A DNA stretch of 64,000 bases from Glaciecola petra (lineage in GTDB: Bacteria > Pseudomonadota > Gammaproteobacteria > Enterobacterales > Alteromonadaceae): the NCBI RefSeq assembly GCF_031846345.1, contig NZ_JAVRHX010000001.1:434001-498000 (forward strand), given 5' to 3'. A model generated the notes under the pieces. That model worked only from the letters and a program-made list of their open reading frames with translations, was not told the origin of the DNA and ran no database searches. Made by a program: the position numbers and the translations under genes. Numbering within the stretch: the first letter of the stretch is position 1; every line of letters starts with the position of its first letter. Shown in pieces: positions 43,681 to 51,700 of the stretch.

Positions 43681-44808
43681 GTGCTTAATGTCATAAAATC
43701 AAGAGCGGCCATTGCATGGGCGGCAGGTGAAGCATTAAAAATAGAAGAAATAGATGTCATGCCACCTAAGGCGGGTGAAGTGCGGGTGCGAATTTTAGCA
43801 AGTGGCGTTTGCCATACCGACGCTTTTACTCTGTCTGGCGACGATCCTGAGGGTATTTTCCCCTGTGTTTTAGGTCATGAAGGTGGCGGTGTAGTGGAAT
43901 CAATTGGCGAGGGTGTTACCAGTGTGGCGGTAGGTGACCACGTTATTCCTCTGTATACACCTGAATGCGGGGAATGTAAGTTTTGCACTTCGGGTAAAAC
44001 CAATTTGTGTCAAAAAATAAGGGAAACGCAAGGGCGAGGGTTAATGCCTGACGGTACAACGCGGTTTTTTAAAGACGGTGAACCTATTTTTCATTATATG
44101 GGGTGTTCCACTTTTTCTGAATACACAGTGCTGCCCGAAATCTCACTTGCTAAGGTTAATCAAGCCGCGCCTTTAGAAGAAGTATGCTTACTCGGCTGCG
44201 GTGTGACAACTGGCATGGGCGCTGTTATGAATACCGCTAAAGTCCAAGAAGGCGATACTGTCGCAATCTTCGGGATTGGAGGTATTGGTCTGGCTGCTAT
44301 CATTGGTGCCACAATGGCAAAAGCGAGTCGAATTATCGCCATCGATATTAATGAAAGTAAATTCGAGCTCGCAAAAAAATTAGGCGCGACCGACTGCATT
44401 AATCCCAAGCATTTTGACAAACCAATTCAAGAAGTTGTAGTTGATATGACTGAGGGAGGCGTCGATTTTTCTTTTGAGTGTATAGGAAATGTTGATGTGA
44501 TGCGTTCAGCGTTAGAGTGTTGCCATAAAGGTTGGGGAGAGTCGGTAATTATTGGTGTGGCGGGTGCAGGCCAAGAAATAAGCACGAGACCTTTTCAACT
44601 CGTTACAGGAAGAGTATGGCGGGGTACAGCATTTGGCGGCGTGAAGGGACGTTCAGAGCTACCTGAAATCGTGGAACGCTATATGGCTGGTGATTTCGCC
44701 TTGAACGATTTTATTAGCTATACCATGGGCCTTGATAAAATCAATGACGCTTTTGATTTGATGCACCAAGGTAAGAGTATTCGTTCAGTTATTCATTTTG
44801 ATAAATAG
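43681..44808 (+). CDS. frmA: S-(hydroxymethyl)glutathione dehydrogenase (class III alcohol dehydrogenase)
   Basis: A 375-residue zinc alcohol dehydrogenase. GVCHTDAFTLSGDDPEG with the catalytic Cys and GHEGGGVVESIGEGV with the zinc His-Glu are near residues 43-70. CGECKFCTSGKTNLC holds the four structural zinc cysteines, and GIGGIGLAAIIGA is the NAD motif near residue 200. It oxidises the formaldehyde-glutathione adduct to S-formylglutathione. Start is GTG at 43681 with an AGGAG ribosome-binding site. It is followed after 17 bases by fghA. Confidence 0.95.
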   Translation: MLNVIKSRAAIAWAAGEALKIEEIDVMPPKAGEVRVRILASGVCHTDAFTLSGDDPEGIFPCVLGHEGGGVVESIGEGVTSVAVGDHVIPLYTPECGECKFCTSGKTNLCQKIRETQGRGLMPDGTTRFFKDGEPIFHYMGCSTFSEYTVLPEISLAKVNQAAPLEEVCLLGCGVTTGMGAVMNTAKVQEGDTVAIFGIGGIGLAAIIGATMAKASRIIAIDINESKFELAKKLGATDCINPKHFDKPIQEVVVDMTEGGVDFSFECIGNVDVMRSALECCHKGWGESVIIGVAGAGQEISTRPFQLVTGRVWRGTAFGGVKGRSELPEIVERYMAGDFALNDFISYTMGLDKINDAFDLMHQGKSIRSVIHFDK

Positions 44809-44825
44809 CAAAGGGTAACCAACTA

Positions 44826-45671
44826 ATGCCAATGGAAGCAATAAGTTCAAACCAAATGTTTGGTGGACGTAATCAGCAATATAGTCATTATTCAGAAACC
44901 TTAACATGCAATATGCGCTTTGCTATTTTTTTACCGCCACAAGCTGAAAAATCAAATAAGGTGCCTGTTTTATATTGGTTGTCAGGCTTAACCTGCACGG
45001 ATGAGAATTTTATGCATAAGGCAGGTGCTCAGCGTATGGCTGCTAAATTGGGTATCGCGATTGTTGCGCCAGATACAAGCCCAAGAGGTAACAGTGTGCC
45101 TGATGATGAGGCTGGTGCTTATGATTTTGGCTTAGGTGCGGGGTTTTACCTTAATGCCTCACAACAACCGTGGAAGACGCATTATCAAATGTATGACTAT
45201 GTTGTGTCTGAATTACCCGCTTTAATAGAGAAAAATTTCCCTGTTTCAGATAAAAAAGCAATAAGTGGTCATTCTATGGGGGGGCACGGCGCGCTTACAA
45301 TTGCACTAAAAAATACCGATAAGTACACGTCGGTTTCGGCGTTTAGTCCTATCGCCAATCCATGCAATTGTCCTTGGGGCCAAAAAGCATTTTCACTTTA
45401 TTTGGGTGACGACAAATCTTCTTGGGAGCAATATGATGCTAGTTTACTGCTGCAAAAAACGCAGTATACCCTGCCGATATTAGTCGACCTGGGTGATGCA
45501 GATGATTTTTTAGAAAATCAATTAAAACCCCAATCCTTAGTGGATGCGGCCAAAGTAAGTAACACAAACTTAGCGCTTAGGATGCAAAGTGGCTACGATC
45601 ATAGCTATTTTTTTATTGCTAGTTTTATAGAGGAACATCTCATGTTTCATGAGCAATATTTAAATACATAG
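44826..45671 (+). CDS. fghA: S-formylglutathione hydrolase
   Basis: A 281-residue alpha/beta hydrolase of the esterase D family. VPVLYWLSGLTCTDENFMHKAGAQRMA is the oxyanion region, SGHSMGGHGALTIAL holds the nucleophile Ser near residue 148, DLGDADDFLENQL the Asp, and YDHSYFFIASF the His. It splits S-formylglutathione into formate and glutathione, completing the pathway begun by FrmA. It is co-transcribed with frmA. Confidence 0.95.
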   Translation: MPMEAISSNQMFGGRNQQYSHYSETLTCNMRFAIFLPPQAEKSNKVPVLYWLSGLTCTDENFMHKAGAQRMAAKLGIAIVAPDTSPRGNSVPDDEAGAYDFGLGAGFYLNASQQPWKTHYQMYDYVVSELPALIEKNFPVSDKKAISGHSMGGHGALTIALKNTDKYTSVSAFSPIANPCNCPWGQKAFSLYLGDDKSSWEQYDASLLLQKTQYTLPILVDLGDADDFLENQLKPQSLVDAAKVSNTNLALRMQSGYDHSYFFIASFIEEHLMFHEQYLNT

Positions 45672-45787
45672 ATGGCAGAGCCAACACTGAAACCACAATA
45701 AAGCGCAATGCTACTGCCTTTAGATGGCCATGTCTAAATGGAAAACATAACTGGTTCAATAGGCTCAGGTGAAAAGATAAAATACAC

Positions 45788-46138
45788 TTACTCTTTGAAA
45801 TCAATTTTCTGATGAGTATTTTTCCAGCTATCAGGAAATTTACCCTGTAGCACAAATGAAAAAGCAATTAATTCTGCAATAACATGATAAAGGCTTTCAG
45901 GAATTTCTTGGCCTAAGTCTAGGTTGCTCAATACCTGCATTAAATTTTCATCTTGATGCACCAATAGTCCATGTGATTCGGCCAATGCTAATATTTCTTT
46001 TGCGACATCACCTTGACCCTTTGCAACAACTTTGGGCGATGCTTTTTTTAGCTTTTCTGCATTGTCTTTATGATTACCCTGTTCATACTTTAAGGCGACT
46101 GCCCGCAAATTTTTATTATTGTTATCAATGTTATACAT
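45788..46138 (-). CDS. FlhB C-terminal-domain-like protein
   Basis: A 116-residue protein matching only the cytoplasmic C-terminal domain of the type III export switch FlhB/YscU: RAVALKYEQGNHKDNAEKLKKASPKVVAKGQGDVAKEILALAESHG, then NLDLGQEIPESLYHVIAELIAFSF. The autocleavage NPTH loop is replaced, so it is the stand-alone FhlB type. The longer frame starting at 46192 overlaps the FliK gene heavily; ATG at 46138 is preferred, nine bases after AGGTGG and overlapping the FliK stop by eight bases. It probably fine-tunes flagellar export together with the FliK-like protein. Confidence 0.8.
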   Translation of the reverse strand: MYNIDNNNKNLRAVALKYEQGNHKDNAEKLKKASPKVVAKGQGDVAKEILALAESHGLLVHQDENLMQVLSNLDLGQEIPESLYHVIAELIAFSFVLQGKFPDSWKNTHQKIDFKE

Positions 46139-48563
46139 AGGCATGTACCACCTGATATTCGGTTTTGTACAAGGTATCGGGTATTTTCCCAATATAACAC
46201 TGTTGCTTCACATTTAAGCCAAGGTCTTGTAAACGTTTGTTAAGCATTGGCAAAAAGTCTTCTATTTTATCTTTTAAAGCGGAGCTTGACGCGTACATAT
46301 GTAAATCTACATTTTCTTGTACTAAATTAATTTTAGCGAGTACTTTACCGAGTTTGCCAATGTCTAATTTCATACTGAGTTGCCAATGTTGCTGAATTTG
46401 TTTTTCGTTCTCCTTTTCCTCTTCATATTGTTTCTTTTTAATCAATAATTCGAAATCTTGATGAGAAGACGAGAACAAGTTGGGTAAGGTGTAGTAATAG
46501 CTGTCTTGACCTTGCAAACTAGATTCAAAAGAGCTTAGCTTCATTAAGTTATGTTGATTGAGCAATTTGCTTAAATCATCAATTAAACTATGTCTTGGAT
46601 CCAAACGCTGTAGGTCTTGCACTGCCTTGATGTTTACATTTTTATTATTGTTTGGCTTTTTAGCCTGCAATGCGGGCAAAAATTGTGTCAGTTGGGTCAA
46701 TAGTTGAGGTTGTTGGCTAATTAATTTAGCTTGAAGGCTGGCTTGAAACATAGTCACCAAACCTGATACTAGCCCTGAGCCGCCCGTATTAAAAAGGGCA
46801 CTATTTAACAAGGTGTTATTCGCTGCGGGGTGGTTGGGTAAGCTTTGATTAAGGCTTTGTTCATTTTGGACAGGCAACGAAGTCGATACGGAAGTGTTAA
46901 CTTCAGGAGAACCGGTAATTAAAGTTTGTTTAAAGATACTTTGTAAGTGGCTTGGTTTTGTTGTAACAATATTTGAAATAATTTGCTTTAGTAATTGTTT
47001 TAATTCTGGTTCAGCTCTGCTTTCTAGTGCATTCAGTTGACTGACAAGCTTCCCGAGCAAAGTATTAAACTCTTCACTTTTTGCCAAAGAAAAATGCTGT
47101 TGTTGCCCAATAAAACGTTTAATCTCATCCAATTGGATATTGACTTTAGCTTGAGTATCTTCGCTCAATATAGACGTGGTTGAAGTGGTCGCTGCATTGT
47201 TGGATGGACTATTTATTGAGTTCGTTCCGTTTACCTTTTGACTTAATACTTGGATGAGTTTTGTTTTTAAAGAGTCTTCGGTGATGTTGACACCTTGTTG
47301 TGACCTTTGTTTTTCAGTACCAATTGACTCGTTGTTAGCAACACTAGAAGTGACTGATGCTACGTTTTCTTTGCTTGGTATTGAAACTTGTTTACCAATT
47401 AACTGGTCAAGTGCTGAAACAGAACGCCTATCTATATTGATAACCACCGGTTTTTCTAACAATCTGACAAGTAGTTGATTTTGCGTGTTCTGCAAAATTT
47501 GTACTTGTGCAGATTGCAATTGTTGAGATGACACAGACTGCAACAAAGCTTGTTTTAATGAGGGAGATAAAGCATTTAATAAAGTGGAGTTTGCATTAAG
47601 TATGATGCCATTAGCCAGATTTTGTTGTGTGATATTGGCCTTTGCAACGCCGCTTGGAATAATACTGTTTGATGGTTTATTTGATTGCGATAATAAAATT
47701 GGGCTAATAAATTGTTCTACTTGTTTGCTATTCGTGTTTAAGCTCTGATTAATTATGGCTAATTGACTGCTTGCTAGCGGTTCGAGCTTAGATTTCGGAA
47801 GACTGGTTTCGTTGCCAATATTAGCGCCAGCTTTTACCAAAGCTAGAGATTCTATAGGTCCTTTGTTGTTGTTTTGAGTATTAATACTCAACTGTATACT
47901 TTGACCCTGCTTTAAGGTTGCTGAAAGTGTCGCTGGAATCGGAAGTTGAATAAAAAAATCGTTTTTATTTGTTGTAGTCGAGTTCACTTTTATACTAATT
48001 GAAAGGGGAGAGACTTGTACAATTTTACCAATTGCCGAGGCTTGTATAGCTAAATTTTGCTGTACTTTATTTTGCAAGGCAATATCGATTACAGTGCTAA
48101 TAATTACTTTGGCATTTTGAGTGTAACTTGGATACTGTATCTCGTTCAGTACATTAGATTGTGCTTGTTTTAATATATTTGCAGTTAAATCAGGCCATTG
48201 TTGTTTTAGGGTTTGAAGAATGTTCGTTTGGAAAGTAATAGATGGGTTTTGTTGCTCTGACCTCACGTTAAAACTCATCGCTTGCGGGTTGTTGTTACTA
48301 ATTAACACTAGCTTGTCGCCGGGAACTAAAGGGCGCGTTCCAAGCCCTTGTAATTCTCTTTTTTCTAACGAAAATCGATCAGCTAATCCCACTGCTTGAA
48401 CCGTAATAGCATTATTCCTAACGGCCACCACGGTTAATGTCAGGGTATTTTCATTTCTTGCGCTCGACACTTGTGCGCCAAGCCCAGTAGGCGCATAGCC
48501 AGGTCTCGTTGAATCGATAACCTTACTAAGTGTTTTAAGCAAATTGGATTGAATGTCAGCCAT
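46131..48563 (-). CDS. Flagellar hook-length control protein FliK-like
   Basis: An 810-residue Gln/Ser/Asn-rich protein with long disordered stretches. The C-terminal ~90 residues (KLDIGKLGKVLAKINLVQENVDLHMYASSSALKDKIEDFLPMLNKRLQDLGLNV) match the FliK C-terminal domain that contacts FlhB. The frame opens at 48605, but ATG at 48563 (MADIQSNLLKTLSK) is likely the true start. It is larger than ordinary FliK (~400 residues) and lies outside any flagellar gene cluster, coupled to an FlhB-like gene. Confidence 0.8.
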   Translation of the reverse strand: MADIQSNLLKTLSKVIDSTRPGYAPTGLGAQVSSARNENTLTLTVVAVRNNAITVQAVGLADRFSLEKRELQGLGTRPLVPGDKLVLISNNNPQAMSFNVRSEQQNPSITFQTNILQTLKQQWPDLTANILKQAQSNVLNEIQYPSYTQNAKVIISTVIDIALQNKVQQNLAIQASAIGKIVQVSPLSISIKVNSTTTNKNDFFIQLPIPATLSATLKQGQSIQLSINTQNNNKGPIESLALVKAGANIGNETSLPKSKLEPLASSQLAIINQSLNTNSKQVEQFISPILLSQSNKPSNSIIPSGVAKANITQQNLANGIILNANSTLLNALSPSLKQALLQSVSSQQLQSAQVQILQNTQNQLLVRLLEKPVVINIDRRSVSALDQLIGKQVSIPSKENVASVTSSVANNESIGTEKQRSQQGVNITEDSLKTKLIQVLSQKVNGTNSINSPSNNAATTSTTSILSEDTQAKVNIQLDEIKRFIGQQQHFSLAKSEEFNTLLGKLVSQLNALESRAEPELKQLLKQIISNIVTTKPSHLQSIFKQTLITGSPEVNTSVSTSLPVQNEQSLNQSLPNHPAANNTLLNSALFNTGGSGLVSGLVTMFQASLQAKLISQQPQLLTQLTQFLPALQAKKPNNNKNVNIKAVQDLQRLDPRHSLIDDLSKLLNQHNLMKLSSFESSLQGQDSYYYTLPNLFSSSHQDFELLIKKKQYEEEKENEKQIQQHWQLSMKLDIGKLGKVLAKINLVQENVDLHMYASSSALKDKIEDFLPMLNKRLQDLGLNVKQQCYIGKIPDTLYKTEYQVVHAYV

Positions 48564-48677
48564 AATGAATTGGCAAGCTCCGTTAATTTTGCATAGTGGA
48601 CGCATTTAATGCACTACAATACATGCAAAGTATGCAAGTAATGTGCTAACATTTCGTTGCTTTTCAGACACCTGAGT

Positions 48678-49373
48678 ATGAACTTGCCGATATTAGATGC
48701 GACCAACATTTGTTGCGAAAAACAAGACAGAATATTGTTTCAAGATATTGATTTAACTATTAATAGTGGTGAATTAGTTTTCTTGCGCGGAGAAAATGGC
48801 GCTGGCAAAACAAGTTTGTTACGTATATTGGTAGGATTGGGTGCTCAAAGTGCTATGAGTGTCAGTAAAGTGACGATTAACGGGCATTGCGTAAAAAGCG
48901 AACTTAACCTCGCGGGTCAAAAACTGATTTATTGTGGGCATAAGTTAGGTTTCAGTGGTTTATTAAGTGCACAGGAAAATTTGCAATACTGGATGTCGTT
49001 GAGTGGGCAAGGCTTGGTAAAAAGTACACACTCTGCAGAGGACACTAAAGGCCAGGCGGGAACAGATAGACCAAATATTATTATCGAAGTGTTGCAAGAG
49101 CTGGGCTTAGCTGGGCTAGAAGAAGTGCCGGTTAAACAATTGTCAGCAGGGCAACAACGTAGAGTAGGCTTAGCCAAACTATGGCTGCATAAATCAAGTA
49201 ATTTATGGGTGTTAGACGAGCCTTTTACCGCTTTAGATACGCACATCGTCAGTATTTTAGAAGCACACATTACACAGTTTCTAAAGTCCGGAGGGGCCGT
49301 TTTAATGACCTCACACCAGCAAACAAATATTGATTATCCACATAAAACGCTCGAATTGGAGTACATGTGGTGA
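48678..49373 (+). CDS. ccmA: Heme exporter ATP-binding protein CcmA
   Basis: A ~231-residue ABC ATPase. Walker A is LRGENGAGKTSLLRIL near residue 38, the signature QLSAGQQRRVGLAKL near residue 155, and Walker B LWVLDEPFTALD. It powers release of holo-CcmE from the CcmC-heme-CcmE complex. An upstream TTG at 48657 is in frame, but ATG at 48678 gives the expected N-terminus (MNLPILDATNI). It begins the ccm operon, divergent from the FliK-like gene. Confidence 0.93.
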   Translation: MNLPILDATNICCEKQDRILFQDIDLTINSGELVFLRGENGAGKTSLLRILVGLGAQSAMSVSKVTINGHCVKSELNLAGQKLIYCGHKLGFSGLLSAQENLQYWMSLSGQGLVKSTHSAEDTKGQAGTDRPNIIIEVLQELGLAGLEEVPVKQLSAGQQRRVGLAKLWLHKSSNLWVLDEPFTALDTHIVSILEAHITQFLKSGGAVLMTSHQQTNIDYPHKTLELEYMW

Positions 49374-50056
49374 TGAGTAATGTCAGTACTAAGCAGCATT
49401 TGTGGGCCTTATGTAAGCGAGATTTTGCCTTAGCTTACAGACAGCGCGCAGAGCTCTTGCAGCCCCTCATGTTTTTCTTGATGGTAGTAACACTTTTTCC
49501 GCTTGCCATAGGACCAAATCCGCAAACCCTACAGTTAGTTAGTGGGGCCATTGTATGGGTGGCTGCAATTTTATCCTTATTGATGGGTTTAGATAAATTG
49601 TTTAGAGACGATTTTTTGGATGGCAGCTTAGAGCAATTGATACTGGGTCCAGTACCTTTGTACTTAAATGTATTAGTGAAAGTGCTGACACATTGGCTAA
49701 TTACTATCGTTCCATTACTACTGTTGTCACCTCTATTAGCCTTGTTTTTAAACATGACAATAGATATGTATAAAGTACTCATCGTTACATTGCTATTGGG
49801 CACGCCAACCATTAGTTTGATTGGGGCAATTGGTGTTGCGCTTACTGTGGGGCTGCAACGGTCTGGCGTTTTACTTGCGTTGTTATTAATTCCGCTATTT
49901 ATTCCGTTATTAATATTTGCCACATCAGCAATAGATTCTGCTGCAATGAATCTACCATTTCGTTTTCAACTTGGTATTATGCTATCCCTGTTGTTATTTG
50001 CTTTAGCGGCTGCACCTGCTGCTATTGCATACTCGTTAAAAGTGAGCCAGAACTAA
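49373..50056 (+). CDS. ccmB: Heme exporter permease CcmB
   Basis: A 227-residue inner membrane protein with six hydrophobic helices. The N-terminus LWALCKRDFALAYRQRAELLQPLMFFLMVVTLFPLAIGP is the CcmB signature. With CcmA and CcmC it forms the ABC complex that loads and frees heme on CcmE. A GTG at 49367 is in frame, but ATG at 49373 overlaps the ccmA stop by one base (TGATG) and is preferred. Confidence 0.92.
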   Translation: MSNVSTKQHLWALCKRDFALAYRQRAELLQPLMFFLMVVTLFPLAIGPNPQTLQLVSGAIVWVAAILSLLMGLDKLFRDDFLDGSLEQLILGPVPLYLNVLVKVLTHWLITIVPLLLLSPLLALFLNMTIDMYKVLIVTLLLGTPTISLIGAIGVALTVGLQRSGVLLALLLIPLFIPLLIFATSAIDSAAMNLPFRFQLGIMLSLLLFALAAAPAAIAYSLKVSQN

Positions 50057-50057
50057 T

Positions 50058-51104
50058 ATGTGGAAATGGATAAACTCTTTTGCCCAACCTGAAAAAGCCT
50101 ATCATGCTTGCAATAGTCTGTTGCCGTATTTTGCGACTATTATGTGTGTTTGCTTACCCGTTGGTTTTATTTGGGGTTTAGCCTTCTCACCCACTGACTA
50201 TCAACAGTTTGATGTATACCGAATTATTTACGCGCATGTACCGACAGCAAGCTTATCTCTCAGTGCTTATGTAGCCATGGCGAGTGCCGCTTTTGTTGGC
50301 ATTGTATGGCAGTGGCGAAGTGCATTTATGACCATGATAGCAATCGCGCCAGTGGGTGCGGTTGTTGCATTTTTATCTTTAGTAACGGGTGCGATTTGGG
50401 GTAAACCTACTTGGGGCACTTATTGGATTTGGGATGCACGACTAACCTCGCAGCTTATTTTATTGTTTCTATATATCGGCGTGATTGCATTATACGTGTC
50501 GTTTGACGACAAACAACAAGGAGGCAAGGCTGCTGCGATAATGTCGCTGGTAGGGGTGATTAACATTCCTATCATAAAGTACTCAGTGGAGTGGTGGAAT
50601 ACCCTGCATCAAACAGCCACAATTAGTAAGTTGGACGAGCCATCAATGCCGGTAGCTATGCTGATACCCTTGCTTACCGCCATGCTGGGTATGTTAGGTT
50701 TTATTGGTACGGTAACTTTATTGAGATTGAAAAATGAGCTTATTGTTCGTGATTCGCACCGACCTTGGGTGAATGCAGTCATTGCCAGTGAACAAGCAAA
50801 CAAAACATCTGTCATATCTATGGTATGGCGAGTGATTATTTTGATTTTACTGATAAGTGGTTTAGTACTGGCTAGTATGCAAGGGTTTAAATTTGATGAT
50901 TTTGCAGCATTTGTCGATATGGGAGGGCGCGCTGTGTTTGTTTGGTCGAGCTACGCGATTACCATAAGTACCTTATTGGGTTTATTGGTACTGAGTGTGA
51001 TTGAACGCACTAAGATTATTAAACAAGCCATTAAACAAAAAGCAAGAGTAGAAAAAATCATGGCTGCTCGGCAGGCTAAACGCGCAGCGAAACAAAAAGC
51101 GTAA
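50058..51104 (+). CDS. ccmC: Heme exporter CcmC with C-terminal CcmD-like domain
   Basis: A 348-residue membrane protein, about 100 longer than usual CcmC. The first ~245 residues are CcmC: IYAHVPTASLSLSAY with the heme-ligand His near residue 60, and WGTYWIWDARLTSQLILLFLYIG, the tryptophan-rich WWD motif. After residue ~245 comes one extra helix, and then DDFAAFVDMGGRAVFVWSSYAITISTLLGL and a Lys/Arg-rich tail, which is the normal layout of the small protein CcmD. No separate ccmD exists between ccmC and ccmE. This is therefore a CcmC-CcmD fusion. Confidence 0.85.
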   Translation: MWKWINSFAQPEKAYHACNSLLPYFATIMCVCLPVGFIWGLAFSPTDYQQFDVYRIIYAHVPTASLSLSAYVAMASAAFVGIVWQWRSAFMTMIAIAPVGAVVAFLSLVTGAIWGKPTWGTYWIWDARLTSQLILLFLYIGVIALYVSFDDKQQGGKAAAIMSLVGVINIPIIKYSVEWWNTLHQTATISKLDEPSMPVAMLIPLLTAMLGMLGFIGTVTLLRLKNELIVRDSHRPWVNAVIASEQANKTSVISMVWRVIILILLISGLVLASMQGFKFDDFAAFVDMGGRAVFVWSSYAITISTLLGLLVLSVIERTKIIKQAIKQKARVEKIMAARQAKRAAKQKA

Positions 51105-51229
51105 ATATTTGCATTGTGTATACCATCGTATGCTTGGATATTTGCCAAGCGCTGAACAAAAACACAAAGCGTGCAGTATTAACCTTAGATATTTGATACG
51201 TCTATTTATAAATTATTGAGTGTATTTTC

Positions 51230-51700
51230 ATGAACCCAAGAAGAAAACAACGTTTGTTCGCTACTACCAGTATTATTTTGTTAGTGTCAGCGGCTATTGG
51301 CATAATGTTATATAGCCTAAGTGACAACGTAGATGCCTTTTATACACCTAGCGAAATCATTGAAGGAAAGGACAAAACGGGCATAAAGCCAACACTTGGG
51401 CAGCGTTTAAGAATTGGCGGAATGGTGGTGCCTGGTAGTGTTTCAAGGGACGCTGAAACCCTCGCAGTTAGTTTTGATTTAGTGGATGTTGGGCCCAGTG
51501 TAACCGTGCAATATCAAGGCATATTGCCAGACTTATTTAGAGAAGGACAAGGGATTGTTGCAACTGGCACATTGAAAGACAGCAGCCTTATTGTTGCTCA
51601 CGAAGTGCTAGCTAAACACGACGAAGAGTATATGCCACCCGAATTGGCTGAAAAAATGAAAGGAATTAAACATGTTCCTCCTTCAGAGGCGACTTATTAA
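51230..51700 (+). CDS. ccmE: Heme chaperone CcmE
   Basis: A 156-residue periplasmic heme chaperone anchored by one N-terminal helix (residues ~9-28). The heme-binding His is in VLAKHDEEYMPPE near residue 129, the CcmE signature. It carries heme from CcmC to CcmF. A 125-base gap separates it from ccmC and includes a small hairpin (51132-51150, stem GCTTGG/CCAAGC) without a T run. Its stop overlaps the ccmF start by one base. Confidence 0.95.
   Translation: MNPRRKQRLFATTSIILLVSAAIGIMLYSLSDNVDAFYTPSEIIEGKDKTGIKPTLGQRLRIGGMVVPGSVSRDAETLAVSFDLVDVGPSVTVQYQGILPDLFREGQGIVATGTLKDSSLIVAHEVLAKHDEEYMPPELAEKMKGIKHVPPSEATY

Noticed and set aside
51132..51150. Hairpin between ccmC and ccmE as a terminator
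   Set aside because: Six-bp stem without a T run; ccmE-I are clearly needed with ccmABC, so internal termination is unlikely.
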